Shown here one piece after another: positions 35,470 to 47,559 of a stretch of 64,000 nucleotides of DNA (its first letter is position 1; each line of letters opens with the position of its first letter). This DNA comes from Chiridota heheva (lineage: Eukaryota > Echinodermata > Holothuroidea > Apodida > Chiridotidae): positions 1 through 64,000 of the forward strand of contig JAIGNY010003255.1 of the NCBI GenBank assembly GCA_020152595.1, in the 5' to 3' direction. The position numbers and the translations under genes are program-made. Below the pieces are notes generated by a model. The model did not search any database and was not told the origin of the DNA. It was given only the letters and a program-made list of their open reading frames with translations.

Positions 35470-36110
35470 GGAAAGTTAGGGTTTTTATTTTCCAACGACT
35501 CGCATATCATAATTAACTAAATGAAGGCTGTTGTATTTCAAAATCTCTTGACTTAGAAAAAACAGACGCCCTCGCTTTTTGCCCTAGAGCTCCTTCAGGA
35601 CGTACAATATTCTTCTATTAAATAACGATGTGTTAATGTCGTACTCATCCCTATTTATACGACATCAGATATAATCCTATTCTTGCTAAACGTCGGTACG
35701 TCGCATTCTTTCTACCTTTGATTTCTTACCCGACCGCCGTAATTGCTCTTGTATCCATTATTATGCAATAGTCTAGCCTGTCTTATTCCATAATCCTTGC
35801 ATGGCAATGAAACAACAAGTACGAAAGGGTGGCCACCATTTGTGTGTTTGTACGGCTTATATTTACACTATATCATGACGACAACAGAAATGAAAGTTCG
35901 TTCCTAATGTTTTTTCATGACGGCCGTAATTCGATTACTCCTCTTCGCTGGCTTGCTTTTTATATATTTTTGACAGAATAGTCCTCGTTCCCTTACATAC
36001 CAGTTTTATTGATGTACTTTTTATATATTTTACAACGGGGGTAAAAGGATACTAGAGTTTAGAGGTCTTTTGATACACATTCTAAATTTGATTTTTTTTG
36101 TCTTATTTGA
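35470..36110. other. Non-coding stretch before candidate exon
   Basis: Conserved with 9860-10490. No exon or repeat can be supported. A polypyrimidine run leads into the acceptor at 36113. Confidence 0.5.
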
Positions 36111-36113
36111 CAG

Positions 36114-36408
36114 CACACAAATTTGCGTGTGTACGCTATCTGGCTATATGGAAACGCTTTACTTAAACATTATTCAAATACTGATCAATAATGACCGTCG
36201 CCAATGCTTAGCTATCCGTTGTGGAAAATCATTCATGGAAACAACAGAGACTTTGCTCTTCAAGTATAACTCGTTCGACAAAAGAGTTACTGTTATTCTG
36301 GAGTCCGTAGATTCCTCTGTCCCTCAATTCACTGAAAATCTCTTTGAAAGACATAGAAAAAGATGGTTAAATCCATCCGAGCCATTAGGACCATATCTCC
36401 GGCAATAG
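36114..36408 (+). CDS. Candidate terminal exon of an unknown protein
   Basis: It follows TTTTTTTTGTCTTATTTGACAG, an excellent acceptor (AG at 36112-36113) also present in copy 1. The exon begins with the third base of a codon and stays open for 97 more codons to the TAG at 36406-36408, which lies in the first unit of the 24-bp minisatellite. The product is basic near its end (ERHRKRWLNPSEP) and otherwise mixed; I do not recognise it. No upstream exon with a matching phase was found. The TATA-like box and donor-like GTAAGT near 33044-33095 are possible partners. The copy 1 counterpart is frameshifted. It could be a real second gene of the cassette or a lucky frame. Confidence 0.35.
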
Positions 36409-36678
36409 GTCCAACCATATCCCCGGCAATATGCCCGACCATATCCTTGGCAATATGCCCGACTATATCCCTGGCAATATGCCCGACCATATCCCTGGCA
36501 ATATGCCCGACTATATCCCCGGAAATATGCCCGGCAATATTCCAGACCATATCCCCGGCAATATGACCGACCATATCCTCGGCAGTATGCCCAACCATAT
36601 CCCCGGCAATATGCCCAACCATATCCCCGGCAATATGTCCGACCATATCCAGGCAATATGCCCGACCATATCTATGGC
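36390..36678 (+). repeat. 24-bp minisatellite, copy 2 (about 12 units)
   Basis: Same motif as 10771-11012 with two extra units near 36440-36490. Both strands have several long open frames, a by-product of the period. Confidence 0.9.
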
Positions 36679-36679
36679 G

Positions 36680-37495
36680 CAAGAGGGTGAGGGCATATGG
36701 CTCCCCAGGACGGGACGCCAGGCTATCGCATGTTAATTCCCCAGTAGTGCTGGTACTCGTTTTTTGCAGATGGGTGGACTAAAGCAAGCAAAGTGCCTTG
36801 AACAAGAACGCAATGCAGGGCTTGCGTCGGGAGTCCAACCCGGTGTTGGTACTTTTCGCATGCAAGCATGACTCCTTTACCATGCAGTGAACCACTGCAC
36901 CTCTTTAGCAAACTATTCGTCGTTCTTCGTGCGTGTAAAAGTAATGCTTTTTTTTTCTGTTGCACTTTTGAGTTATTGGGGCACTTGACCACGATAATAC
37001 ACGTCGAGCGCCAATGGCATTATGATCCAAAACTGATGATTTCAAACTCACGTTTGAATCCATGTTGTACTCCAGGAAAAAATGAAATAATGAAAAAACA
37101 TTCACATGCTTAACAGGTCTAAGAAGAAGTTCATATTTCATTGTTTATTGTTATTAACTGAGGAAAGTCTTAACACACAAAGGCATTCAAGTGAAAAATG
37201 TTAATAATACTCAATAGCCAATTATCAATCTCTACTATAATCTTATGTATAATAGAAAATCCTCCAAAAAAGAAGGACAAAAGAAGGTGATGTAATGTTA
37301 TTTATATCAGTGAGGACTTCCTTCAACACCCCGACAACCCTATTAATTCTAAGGAAATTACTTTAAAATAAAGATAAAGCGGAAGCTACAACACGTATAA
37401 TAAGGAAGAGCATTGCATTCTGGATAAAACCGAGTTAAAATAATTGAAAATCTTTCCGAGTTGTGGCTTATCGAGCTTCCAATATTTCTGAACAA
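36680..37495. other. Non-coding stretch between minisatellites, copy 2
   Basis: Aligned to 11013-11825. Frames on both strands differ between the copies, so none is called. Confidence 0.5.
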
Positions 37496-37499
37496 ATTT

Positions 37500-38538
37500 G
37501 TGTATCTGTGCTGTGTATGGCAAATATTGTATATATGCTATGTATGTGTAAGTTAGTGATATGGCAAATATTGTATATATGCTGTGTATGTGTAAGTTAG
37601 TGATATGGCAAATATAGTATTTGTGTTATGCATGTGTGGGTTAGTGATATGGCAAATATAGTATCTGTGCTTTGTATGTGTAACTTAGTGATATGGCAAA
37701 TATAGTATCTGTGCTTTGTATGTGTAACTTAGTGATATGGCAAATATAGTATCTGTGCTTTGTATGTGTAAGTTAGTGATATGGCAAACATAGTATATGT
37801 GCCATGTATGTGTAGGTTAGTGATATGGCAAATATAGTATTTGTGTTATGCATGTGTGGGTTAGTAATGTGGAAAAGATTATATCTATGCTTTGTATGTG
37901 TAAGTTAGTGGTATGGCAAATATAGTATCTGTGCTATGTATGTGTAAGTTAGTGATGTGGCAAATATAGTATATGTGTTATGTATGTGTAAGTTAGTGAT
38001 ATGGCAAATATAGTATCTGTGCTATGTATGTGTAAGTTAGTGATATGGCAAATATAGTTTCTGTGCCATGTATGTGTAGGTAAGTGATATGGCAAATATA
38101 GTATTTGTGTTATGTATGTGTAAGTTAGTGATGTGGAAAAGATAATATCTATGCTATGTATGTGTAAGTTAGTGGTATGGCAAATATAGTATATGTGTTA
38201 TGTATGTGTAAGTTAGTTATATGGCAAATATTGTATATATGCTATGTATGTGTAAGTTAGTGATATGGCAAATATAGTATCTGTGCTATGTATGTGTAAG
38301 TTAGTAATATGGCAAATATAGTATATGTGCTATGTATGTGTAAGTTAGTAATATGGCAAATATGGTATATGTGCTATGTATGTGTAAGTAAGTGATACAG
38401 CAAATATAGTATCTGTGCTATGTATGTGTAAGTTAGTGATATGGCAATAATAATATTTGTGCTATGTATGTGTAAGTTAGTGATATGGCAAATATAGTGT
38501 TTGTGCTATGCATGTGTAAGTTGATAATATGGCAAATA
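37500..38538 (+). repeat. 44-bp minisatellite, copy 2
   Basis: About 24 units of the motif of 11826-13142, without the 132-bp higher-order period. The duplication ends inside it. Confidence 0.95.
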
Positions 38539-38539
38539 T

Positions 38540-38970
38540 AAATGAATTGAATTACCCAAAAATTGAAGTAAATTTCCGAAAAATGAACGTAATTTAATAA
38601 AAATTAAAGATTTCCTCAAAATCAGGGAAATTTCACGAAAATTGAAACAAACTTCACGAAAATTTAGCCAAATTTTACGAAAATGATTTTTTTTTACAAA
38701 AATTGAAAGCGATTTCCCGAATATTGAAAAAAAATTCTCGAAAATTGACAAATCTTTCCCAAAAATTGAAGTAAACTTTTGCGAAAATTGAAGTAAACTT
38801 TTGCGAAAATTGAAGTAAACTTTTGCTAAAATTGACACAAACTTCACGAAAATTGAAGGAAATTTTCGGAAAATTGAAGTGGATTTCACGAAAATTTGAT
38901 CATAATTTTACAAAAATTGAAGGAGATTCCCGAAAATTGAAGAAAACTTCACGAAGATGAAAACAAGATA
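38540..38970. repeat. AATT-rich periodic repeat block
   Basis: Phrases such as AAAATTGAAGTAAACTTTTGCG recur at about 20-30 nt. It is followed by CAGGGGCGTAGCC at 39043, a transposon-end-like phrase. Confidence 0.75.
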
Positions 38971-39209
38971 AGATGCATTGAAACCTGCGTCTTCAATATC
39001 AATATGTTGGACCTGCATTATTGGGGGTGGGGAGCGGAGCAGGGGCGTAGCCAAGATGAAATGTCTGGGGGCGAAGTCAAACCAAAACATGCATGATGTG
39101 CATGATAAAGTGTTTTATGAGCAGTTTTGTCATGATTAATGAAATATTGGGACAAGTGTGCAGTCTTAAAATCGGGGAGCAGACTGGCAGAGAAAAAGGC
39201 ATTCCCTGA

Positions 39210-39400
39210 AAGGTTTTTTTTTTGATTAGGAAAATATCAACAAGAAATTTGGACATTTCCCGATAAGTGATGTTTTTTTGAAAACCGAAGACAAATTATT
39301 TCCAAAATGAAAGAAATTTTTTAAAAATTGAAAGAGATATATCACAAACATTGAAGAAATTTTCTCAAAAATTAAAGAAAACTTACCGACCAAGTTTCCA
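39210..39400. repeat. AATT-rich periodic repeat block
   Basis: Shorter and more degenerate member of the same family. The following 39400-40430 is AT-rich with no gene seen. Confidence 0.5.
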
Positions 39401-40448
39401 ACAAATTTAGCTCTTTATTTAAATTTACTGTGACATCCGAGCAGCTCCAAGGCATTTCCAAGGCAAATTTACTCTGTGCCCCAAATTAAAATCAGCAAAC
39501 TTTGTGAAGTGAAGATGATGAAGCTATAGTTACTGTACTATGCCCTAATTTGTCTACATTCGTGTATCGCCCGAAAAAGATTCAGGGATATTACTGCAAC
39601 GTTTTTTTTTTTTTAATTAGGATAAAATAACTTATTGCCCCAAATTATTCAAATTTGTCAAGGAAAATTCTCAAATATAATCTATTCATTAAGTAAGTTT
39701 TGGTATAAAACGTTTGGACAATTTCATTTTTACTTTCTAAATTGAACCACATTCTTTCGAAATAAAGATTCAGAATTGATTTTACTTGTCTGCCAATATG
39801 TATAGGCCTACATTCGTTTGAAATAGCTGTAAGTAAATTAGTGTTCTGCCCCAAATTTACCTGCATTCTTCGTTTTCGGAAAAGATTCGGGCAAACTTAT
39901 TTATCCACAAACGCGCCAACAAAAAATCATTCAGAAAAGATTCGAGCAAATTAACCAATTTTTCTCTCAAACCTTCGCAAAAAAAATCGGGAAATTTTAC
40001 TGTCTGCCCAAATTTATTCATATTATTTAGGAAAATATTCGGGAAAACCAACCTATTGCCTTTTTCTTTCATTTTGAAAATTAAGGTGAACTTTAAACTT
40101 CACTCCTAGTATTCTGGAGTAAATGCATGAAATCCATTCTCAGCCATTCTCATAATGTATAACTTTTAAAGGATTATGCAGTTTTGCCCAAATATTGACA
40201 CACATCTTGCCCAAATCTTCTTCTTCTTTTTCGGAGGAGGGGAAGGGGGGGGGGCAGTCTGCCTCCTGATTTTTTGATTCGAAAAATCAAATTACTGGAA
40301 CAAATTTATTCATTCTCATTCAGAAGACCATAGACCTACAAACATACAAGACACAGATAAAAAGGGTTTTTGTAGGAAAACAGTAATAATAATCTATTTA
40401 ACGCAGAAATCACTTCAAGAGTTCAAGTTTATTCTCTGTTGAAGAATA

Positions 40449-40500
40449 CCTCAGGTAGCAATACCTCAGGTAGCATTACCTCAGGTAGCATTACTTTGGA
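40449..40500 (+). repeat. 15-bp tandem repeat
   Basis: Three and a half units of ATACCTCAGGTAGCA. The period keeps a frame open (SGSNTSGSITSGS), but no gene is supported. Confidence 0.8.
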
Positions 40501-40638
40501 TCTACTTCTTGCTGAGTTGGATCGATGCTTCAACCAAAAGACCTTTTACACGATCTTGAAAATGGTAGATACGATCGGATTATTACACAGTAGCCGATGG
40601 AGGTACCTTAGCTATGCCGCCACTTTTTGGAAATGTGT

Positions 40639-40645
40639 GTGTGTG

Positions 40646-40679
<34 letters not shown>

Positions 40680-40772
40680 TGTATTTGTATGTATGCATGC
40701 ATGCATGTATGTATGTATGTATGTATGTATGTATGTATGTATGTATGTGTGTGTGTGAGAGAGAGAGAGAGG
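40639..40772. repeat. (GT)n/(GTAT)n/(GA)n compound microsatellite
   Basis: GTGTGTGT, then TATG repeats with a few GCATGC units, then GTGTGT and GAGAGA. Confidence 0.95.
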
Positions 40773-40779
40773 GGAAGTC

Positions 40780-43140
40780 AAAAGTCAAAACAACAAAATC
40801 ATGCTAAGATGCAAAAAAACAAAAGAATGCAAAAGAAGAAAAGCTTTTGACAGTCTTTAACATAATTCATGAGAAATTATGTCCTAAATTTCAGTCACTA
40901 AAATCAATAGACTTTTTGCTCCTGCTGAATTTTGATAGATGGAGATGGGGCCCAAAATGTCTTGGTCATATTCAACTGCTTCTTTTCAAAGAAAGGTGGT
41001 GAAGAATTGAAAAACAATAGGTTAACATATAAGGTTTTCTTAGTATGATGTTGCACAATTACAATACAATTTGCAAAAATTATTATGATAAGGCTCTAAA
41101 ATTTGAAATACTCTAAAATGGTCAATTTTTAAACTTTTCCTATTTATATGGCTTATAACATATTTTCTTTTGTTAATTATTGGTTACGTACTGTTGCACA
41201 ACATGCAGCAATGTCGGCCACTCCACCTCTTGCCATTGAGAAAGGGGAAAGACAAGGCAGGAGATGCCCTTTTTAAATTCATATTATTAAGGAACAAATT
41301 GTTCAGAATTTAGAACTACCCATGTAAGCATATTTTAACACTGAATTACTGGAACCGGGGGACACTGTGGGTGCGTGCCCCACATCTTTCTCAAAAGTTA
41401 CGCTGTGGCCAAACAACCCTACATTAAACTTTTTCATACTTAAAAAAGCGGGGCATTTCTATCTGCCAACCTTTATTTTCCCCCGTTTATAATTTTTGCT
41501 ATGATGTGCGAGCCACCTCCAAATTTCATTGGTACATGTTTGAAATGGGGCCTTGAGCGAACTTGCGATGCACTCCCAGCCCCTTGTCATAAACAGACGT
41601 GCCCTCCTCCACCTCTTTGCAAAAAGAAAATACCCTTTTATCAAATATAATACCTTCGTGTTCTTTTAAATAATTACGACAAGTCCTGTTATTATGATTT
41701 TGTTGTTGTTAACGTATTGAAGAAGTAACATAGCCTAAAAAATTGGCATATGCAAGCTACTTATTTAGCTAGCTACCTTTATTTAAGGAGAAAAGAGAAG
41801 ATGAGCGGAAAGCTTTTGACGATGAAATATAATAATGCATGTACCCATGAAATGGAAATTCACTGAATCAGGACTTAGAAGAGCGCAGAGGTGTATTCAG
41901 TGGGGGTCAGAAGGCAAGAAAAAAATTCCTAGGTAAACTATATGTAGCGGAATATATAATACAATATGATATACATATTATAGAAAAAATAATTTCCCAA
42001 CTTTGCCTCCCAACCGAAATCAGTCAACCGCCCCTCCCAACTCTCTCCCTAGCTTCCTACGTGCCTTTGGGTATAGCTCTTTCCCGATAATTACTGTTCT
42101 GCTGTTCCATTATGAACTTACGTAACAATAAACTCACGAAAAGAAACAAATGCACAAAATACTATCTACAAAACGCACTTTATTGATATATGTTTGCTTG
42201 ATGCTATAAATACATTTTGGTGAAGATGCTATTATAAATTGATTTTGATGAAAATTAAGACATTATAATGTCCGTTATTGAACATGAATGAACCAATGGG
42301 GCGTGTGTGTGTGGGAGGAGGCGGGATGGGTGTATAGGAAGGGGAGCGGGAAGGAAAATCGGCAATTATTTGGGCTAAACATGTTCTGGAAAAGAAGGAT
42401 TATCCATTGATAGAAGATTTCATTGAGATCTTTCCCCTTGATACCATTAATTGATTTTGATATCAAGATGTAGATGTTTTCTTTGTATTATATTATGTCT
42501 ATTTATTATATCTGATAATGAATGAACCAGTGGATTGAATACCGGACCACAATTATAGCCCGTTAGGAGAGGATGCATTTGGAGAAGAGGAGTCGGCGAA
42601 TGAGACGGGGACTCCGCTGGATTAAAAAAGTTTACGAAACGAACGACGAACCATACGCTTCGAGGTAAAAAAATGTTTACATGGATATTAGTATCTCCCA
42701 GATCAAGGACATTTAAAATGACATCTCCCTGCCCGAATACCTTTTCATAATTGTCGATTTCTAGCTAGAAATATGTTACGTCGTAATGGAATAAAAAGAA
42801 GTTTGTCAGATTAAAACATGAATAAACTGTAAAAAAGTAGGAAAATTGAAATATTATCAAAATCATTTTTAATTTTTTCCATCGATATCACATCTAGATC
42901 GTTTAGACCATGACCACAGTTCATCATTCTGAGCTAGTTGTAAGCGAGTTAACTTCCAACAACTCACCCAGAAGCCAGGATTCATCACGTGTATTCCTGA
43001 TGCGAAAGCCTTTCCACCTCAAAATGAAGTTTGTGTGAGAGATTCAAAACACAAGCACTTCTATCCTGGCGACACAAATAAATAGCGACAAACGTTACAC
43101 GCACATGTGCATGTCATCAGTACCAGACTTACCGGGAGTC
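40780..43140. other. Intergenic, no gene recognised
   Basis: AT-rich with a few G-rich patches (42300-42360). No frame or repeat worth calling. Confidence 0.5.
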
Positions 43141-43152
43141 TACACCCACGTT

Positions 43153-43660
43153 TATGGCAAGCCATATGGGACATAAATGCATATTCTATGCGTGTATTAT
43201 TTCGTATTTTATGCGTGTATTAAATCGAATATATACATGTATCAATTCTTAGCCAATAGAAGGGATTCTTTTAATACACACATTAAATCTAATATATGCA
43301 TGTATTATATAGAAATAATACATGTATTAAATCGAATAGATGCAGTATTAGAGCGATTATATACATGTAATAAATCAAATTAATGTGTATTAATTCGATT
43401 AAAGGACAGAACAATCCATTTAATGCGTGTATTAAATCGAATTAATACACATTAATTCGATTTAATACACGCATTAATTCAATTTAATACATGTATTATT
43501 TTATATAATACATGCATATATTCGATTTAATGTGTGTATTAAAAGAATCCCTCCTATTGGCTAAGAATTTCTACAAGTATATATTTGATTTAATACACGC
43601 ATAAAATACGATTTAATACACGCATAAAATATGCTTTTATGTCCCATATGGCTTGCCATA
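43153..43660. mobile_element. Foldback/MITE element with 6-bp target duplication
   Basis: The left end TATGGCAAGCCATATGGGAC is the reverse complement of the right end, and the inverted match continues inward over about 200 bp, including AAGGGATTCTTTTAATAC against GTATTAAAAGAATCCCTC. CACGTT flanks both sides (43147-43152 and 43661-43666). The centre is a series of TTAATACATGTATTAA and ATTCGATTTAATACAC palindromes. No ORF, so it is non-autonomous. A Tc1/mariner-style TA duplication is the alternative reading, since TA also flanks TGGCAAGCC. Confidence 0.85.
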
Positions 43661-43669
43661 CACGTTAAA

Positions 43670-46020
43670 CTGATATAGTTCAGGCGCTGTAATAAGCCGA
43701 GAACCGTTATATCAACGCAACCATGCCTAACGCATTCGTCGCACCGAGCCAAGTTGTTTTGCTCGGCGACAAAAAAAAAAAGACTTCATAAAATTCCTTT
43801 ACGTGGGTATCCTGATGCAAACGTTGTATAGAAAACCACGTAACTCAGACGTACGTTTTTCGAGAGGCTCCACCCACGAGAGCATTGAATAAAAGCTGTA
43901 CGGGGATAAGCGCTGATAATGAGCTAACTTGACCCTATTCCAATTCGAACGGAGCGTCAAACCATCTCGATAACTCGGTTTCAAACCATCCCGAATTTGG
44001 TGCAAACGTACGCGAGTATAAGAAGCGGTAACGCACAATGTCCTCTACTGTGATTTATGCCAAATGCTTCCTTTTCTTAAATATCTGAGACCCTAGAGCT
44101 CTCGGTCGCGAATCTAACACTATCTGCCTGAACATAACTCAAACTTCTCCCGTCCATCCTTGTCTGAAAAACTTTATTTTCCTCTCTGAAAAGAACAGCG
44201 AAAATACGAAGCCTATATGACTGTATGATGATAATAAAAACTGAAAGTTGTATGCCTTTAACTCCGTAATGGATGGTCGGAGGAGGGTTGATCGTAGGGC
44301 CTACGCCCTTGCACGTAATATACACTTTCACAACCGTCAGCAACAAATTAACATAAGATCACTTCCATTGAAAAGGAGGGAGATGGATGATGGTGTTTGA
44401 TAATAGTCGTGAATAATCTAAAAAACCATACAAGCTGAGAACCCTCAATTCTGTCGAAAAGAAACACCGATTTCATTGAAACCCTGCACGAGGTGGGTAA
44501 GGTTCTTCAAGAAATGTATGCATGTTTACAATCATACCGTGCTTGGTATCAGCGAAACCAGATAGACACTCGATAAAACGAGAGATACTCAGAGAAAGAC
44601 ATCAACATCGTGATGGGAGACTGATGTTAAGAAGAGATGGGTTGGCATGAGTTTGGGATATGAATCGAATCCTCGCAAGAAACCTATGACAATGTAACCT
44701 CTTGGCAGAAACTGGATGTTAGACCGCACTTGGAAACAGATTGGGCGTATGGGCAGGAATTAAGGGAAATGGGGAGCTTGTATTCACTGTTAATGCCCAT
44801 GGAATGGGGATTGGCCATAAGCAAGTTTAGATTTACTACAAATACGGTAACGTCTATTACATGGCTATTCTGGTGTAAATTCAACTATAGTTGCTACGAC
44901 AAATGAAATCGGTTGCAGGTTTGATCTGATTGGATGACCAGGGAGTAATAGCTGTGCATGTTTGCAGGAGTCTGACATGTTTGAGATTGAGAAATAATCT
45001 TTTCACCTACACAGTATGAATGTAAACGCTTACTCGAAAATTATTACGAATTTGAATAAAATTATGGTACAAAATACACTACGATGTAGGTACAAAGTAG
45101 ATTAGTGGGACGAAAACCATCGTTGAATCCCGTGATTTTCTTTGACATCAGTGCCTTTGTACTATTCACAAATTGGAGAACAGGTAAACTGATATGCTCG
45201 CTTCCACCGGTAGATCAACCAATTTTACGAAGATCCCCGTAGGTCATCCCAAAAAATAGAAACTTAAAACACCTCAGATGTGAGCATCAATGAAAGACTA
45301 ATCTAACAAACTGTAATACCTCCACATGACCTGTACCATCCCGTACTCCCATTCCGATGTCAAGGAAAGCTGCTCTGTGAGGATTTGTGCGGCAGCTAAT
45401 GCCAACGAACGACATGAGTAAACCAAAGAAGTCTGACCAGAGACATGGGTGAGCTGCGAATTATTCAAAGTCGTGGACATAAGCTACACGGTACTCCACG
45501 TCGTCGAGGTGTAGTATATCAACTATAGACGGGTTTTTTTTTAGGACAAAAGCGATTGATTGCAGCAACGCTATACCGATGAGTACAAATCTCTCATAGG
45601 CGTGCGACCTCAAGACAGCATACTTGATGATGAATCATTCGTTTGGGAAGCAGTTCGGGTAAAGCAGTACTCCCACCAAGACATAAAATTCGCAGCTCAA
45701 ATTGTTCAATAGCAGATATACGTCAAAGATTTATATGGTAGACAGCGGCGATCACATCGTCACAAGTCTTTCTAGAATATTGATATTTTTTCTACAGCGC
45801 CGTTCACCCACATGCACACGCAAGCTTCAAAGTCCATAGTTCGCAACGAATAAGTCTGTGGGTTGACTTCTATATTGATATGCATTCCGTGAATTGTGTT
45901 CAACGAGTTGTCGATTCTTACCAGCAAATGGCGGTGTAAAAACCAAAAGTGATCACTTACTAACTCATTGCTCCATTTTCATCAAGTAGAGATTGACGCC
46001 TTAATTATAGAGATCACCTC
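43670..46020. other. Intergenic, no gene recognised
   Basis: Less AT-rich than the surroundings. Short minus-strand frames (for example 45298-45480) show no known motif. It could include decayed upstream or downstream parts of the LINE fragment at 46030. Confidence 0.4.
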
Positions 46021-46029
46021 TTTCTGCCT

Positions 46030-46760
46030 TGTGTCATATCACTGACTTGATTCATTCCAGCTCCCCATTTTCTCCTTTTCTACCAATCGCTTCCATGTTG
46101 CCTCGGTTTCTTCGCCCATCTAGTTTCTAGTCGGAGCTACCTTTAAATTATTGGTTGCATCTCTCCGTGCAATATATACAATCCTTCCATCTTCTTTACA
46201 AATTGTTGTGGTTGTCGGTACCATCTTTGTCTGTATATACAAGTCGTTATTTACTGTCGCTTTCAATATTTTTTCATGTGCATGATCCATGCAGAAGCAC
46301 AGACATTACCTTTGTTTAAAATATATTCAATTTTGTCCTTAAGCTGTAATTGTTTGATCTCCATAGTTGTTTAAGATGATGAAAGTGTTTCTAACCTCAC
46401 CTATTCTTCTCCCTTGTGTCAACTTGCGTTCTGCCATCCTTAATAAGGGTAGCTCCTAAGTATGTAAAATCATCCACTGAATCATCCACCTCTAGTCCGT
46501 TCATTGATCTAGCATATTGCCTTTTTGCATTATTCTTGTGATCATTGACAGTTCGTTGCATTACTCAGTCAAGTGCAATAATAAACACGAAGCCTGACAT
46601 GGGACATCCTTATTTTACGGCTGTTGCTACATCGAACCAATCTGATCTTACACCTTCATACAGGATTACGGATATAATTCCATCGTACCACTGTTTTCAA
46701 ATGTTAGTAAACCATAGTGACTCAAAAGGAATCACTATGTATTAAAATTGTATTTGTCTT
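46030..46760 (-). mobile_element. Non-LTR retrotransposon (RTE-like) reverse transcriptase remnant
   Basis: On the minus strand the pieces come in LINE order. GCPMSGFVFIIALD (46570-46615) corresponds to the reverse transcriptase block ahead of the catalytic FADD. DDFTYLGATLIKDGRTQ (46435-46490) is the block after it. SVLLHG (near 46275) matches the usual VLLYG region. EATWKRLVEKEK near 46080-46115 matches the C-terminal RP-TWRRTVEKE region. The stretch with FADD is missing between the first two pieces, and stops and frame changes occur throughout. The fragment is dead. Confidence 0.7.
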
Positions 46761-47181
46761 TTTTCACATTCTTTTTCGTTTATATACTTAATCATGGCTT
46801 TGGTGTACATGACATGTTTGATTTCAGCTACAGGAAAGTAAAATCATTTTATTACGTTTTCGAGATTCAGCGGATTACTTTGTGGCTAAAAACAAGAACT
46901 CACCTTTGCTGGTGTTAATATTGATTTCACATGCACGCCTTTGTTTCCTTTTTCAACGTGTTGATGGCGCTCCTTTACATTTGCATTTATGTCCTGACGT
47001 TTATTGACTTCTTTAAATACAAGGTCGAACACGTACCTCGCTCATGTTGACTTCCAAAGAAGTAATGAATATGACGAGATCACCCAAACGTTGAAGAATA
47101 TCGTGACAAGTTCATTGTTTAAATTCAATGCCCTTATCGTATTGAAAGAGACGGTCTATGTAAAGTTCTAACAAAACTTAC

Positions 47182-47269
47182 TTAAACTATCCCGTGCATC
47201 ATCTAAGGCTCGAATATCTAGTGCCACTTCAGTTTTGGGCCGACCTCTCCTCCTTATTTCTGAGGTCCA
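47182..47269 (-). other. Exon-like segment with an AT-hook-like motif
   Basis: On the minus strand an open phase codes WTSEIRRRGRPKTEVALDIR and continues with ALDDARDSL to a strong donor, GTAAGTTTTG. RRRGRPK resembles the AT-hook core RGRP. The start is bounded by a TGA; an acceptor-like CAG lies inside. No partner exon was identified. It could also be transposon coding debris. Confidence 0.25.
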
Positions 47270-47559
47270 TCATAATAACATCTGATTGGCGTACCTTGTG
47301 GGAGACTGAAGTTTTGATCTTTAACGCAAACTTCAGTTTGAAGTGTGCGGCCTTCCCTAAAGCTTTCGCATAGACTGATAGAAGACACGAGCGAGCATGA
47401 TGTCATCATAACGATCCTGGTTTCTGATCGATCCCTTGCTGTATGGTCCTCCCGTACTACTTGATCTGTTATTCAGAAATATGATTCGTGGACACAATAC
47501 CACACGACTAAAATTTTACCAATTTTGAAAACCTAGACAGCCAGTTGGTTGAGGTAGAG

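Larger units (their letters stand above)
23585..38540 (+). repeat. Segmental duplication, copy 2
   Basis: Second copy of the block that starts the window, in direct orientation and about 23.6 kb downstream. It carries the intact receptor gene and the same ordered set of minisatellites. The segment 25935-30160 is specific to this copy. A stretch matching 1690-1800 of copy 1 is missing near 25320, and about 175 bp matching 5112-5285 is missing near 30820. Homology stops inside the 44-bp array: copy 2 then runs into AATT-rich periodic sequence, copy 1 into unrelated sequence. Confidence 0.95.

Noticed and set aside
36324-36736. Repeat proteins of 8-residue units on both strands
   Set aside because: They arise from the 24-bp period without stop codons; several overlapping frames are open at once.
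40439-40807. 122-codon frame starting in a 15-bp repeat and ending in a microsatellite
   Set aside because: It opens with a non-ATG codon, both ends are simple repeats, and the middle has no recognised motif.
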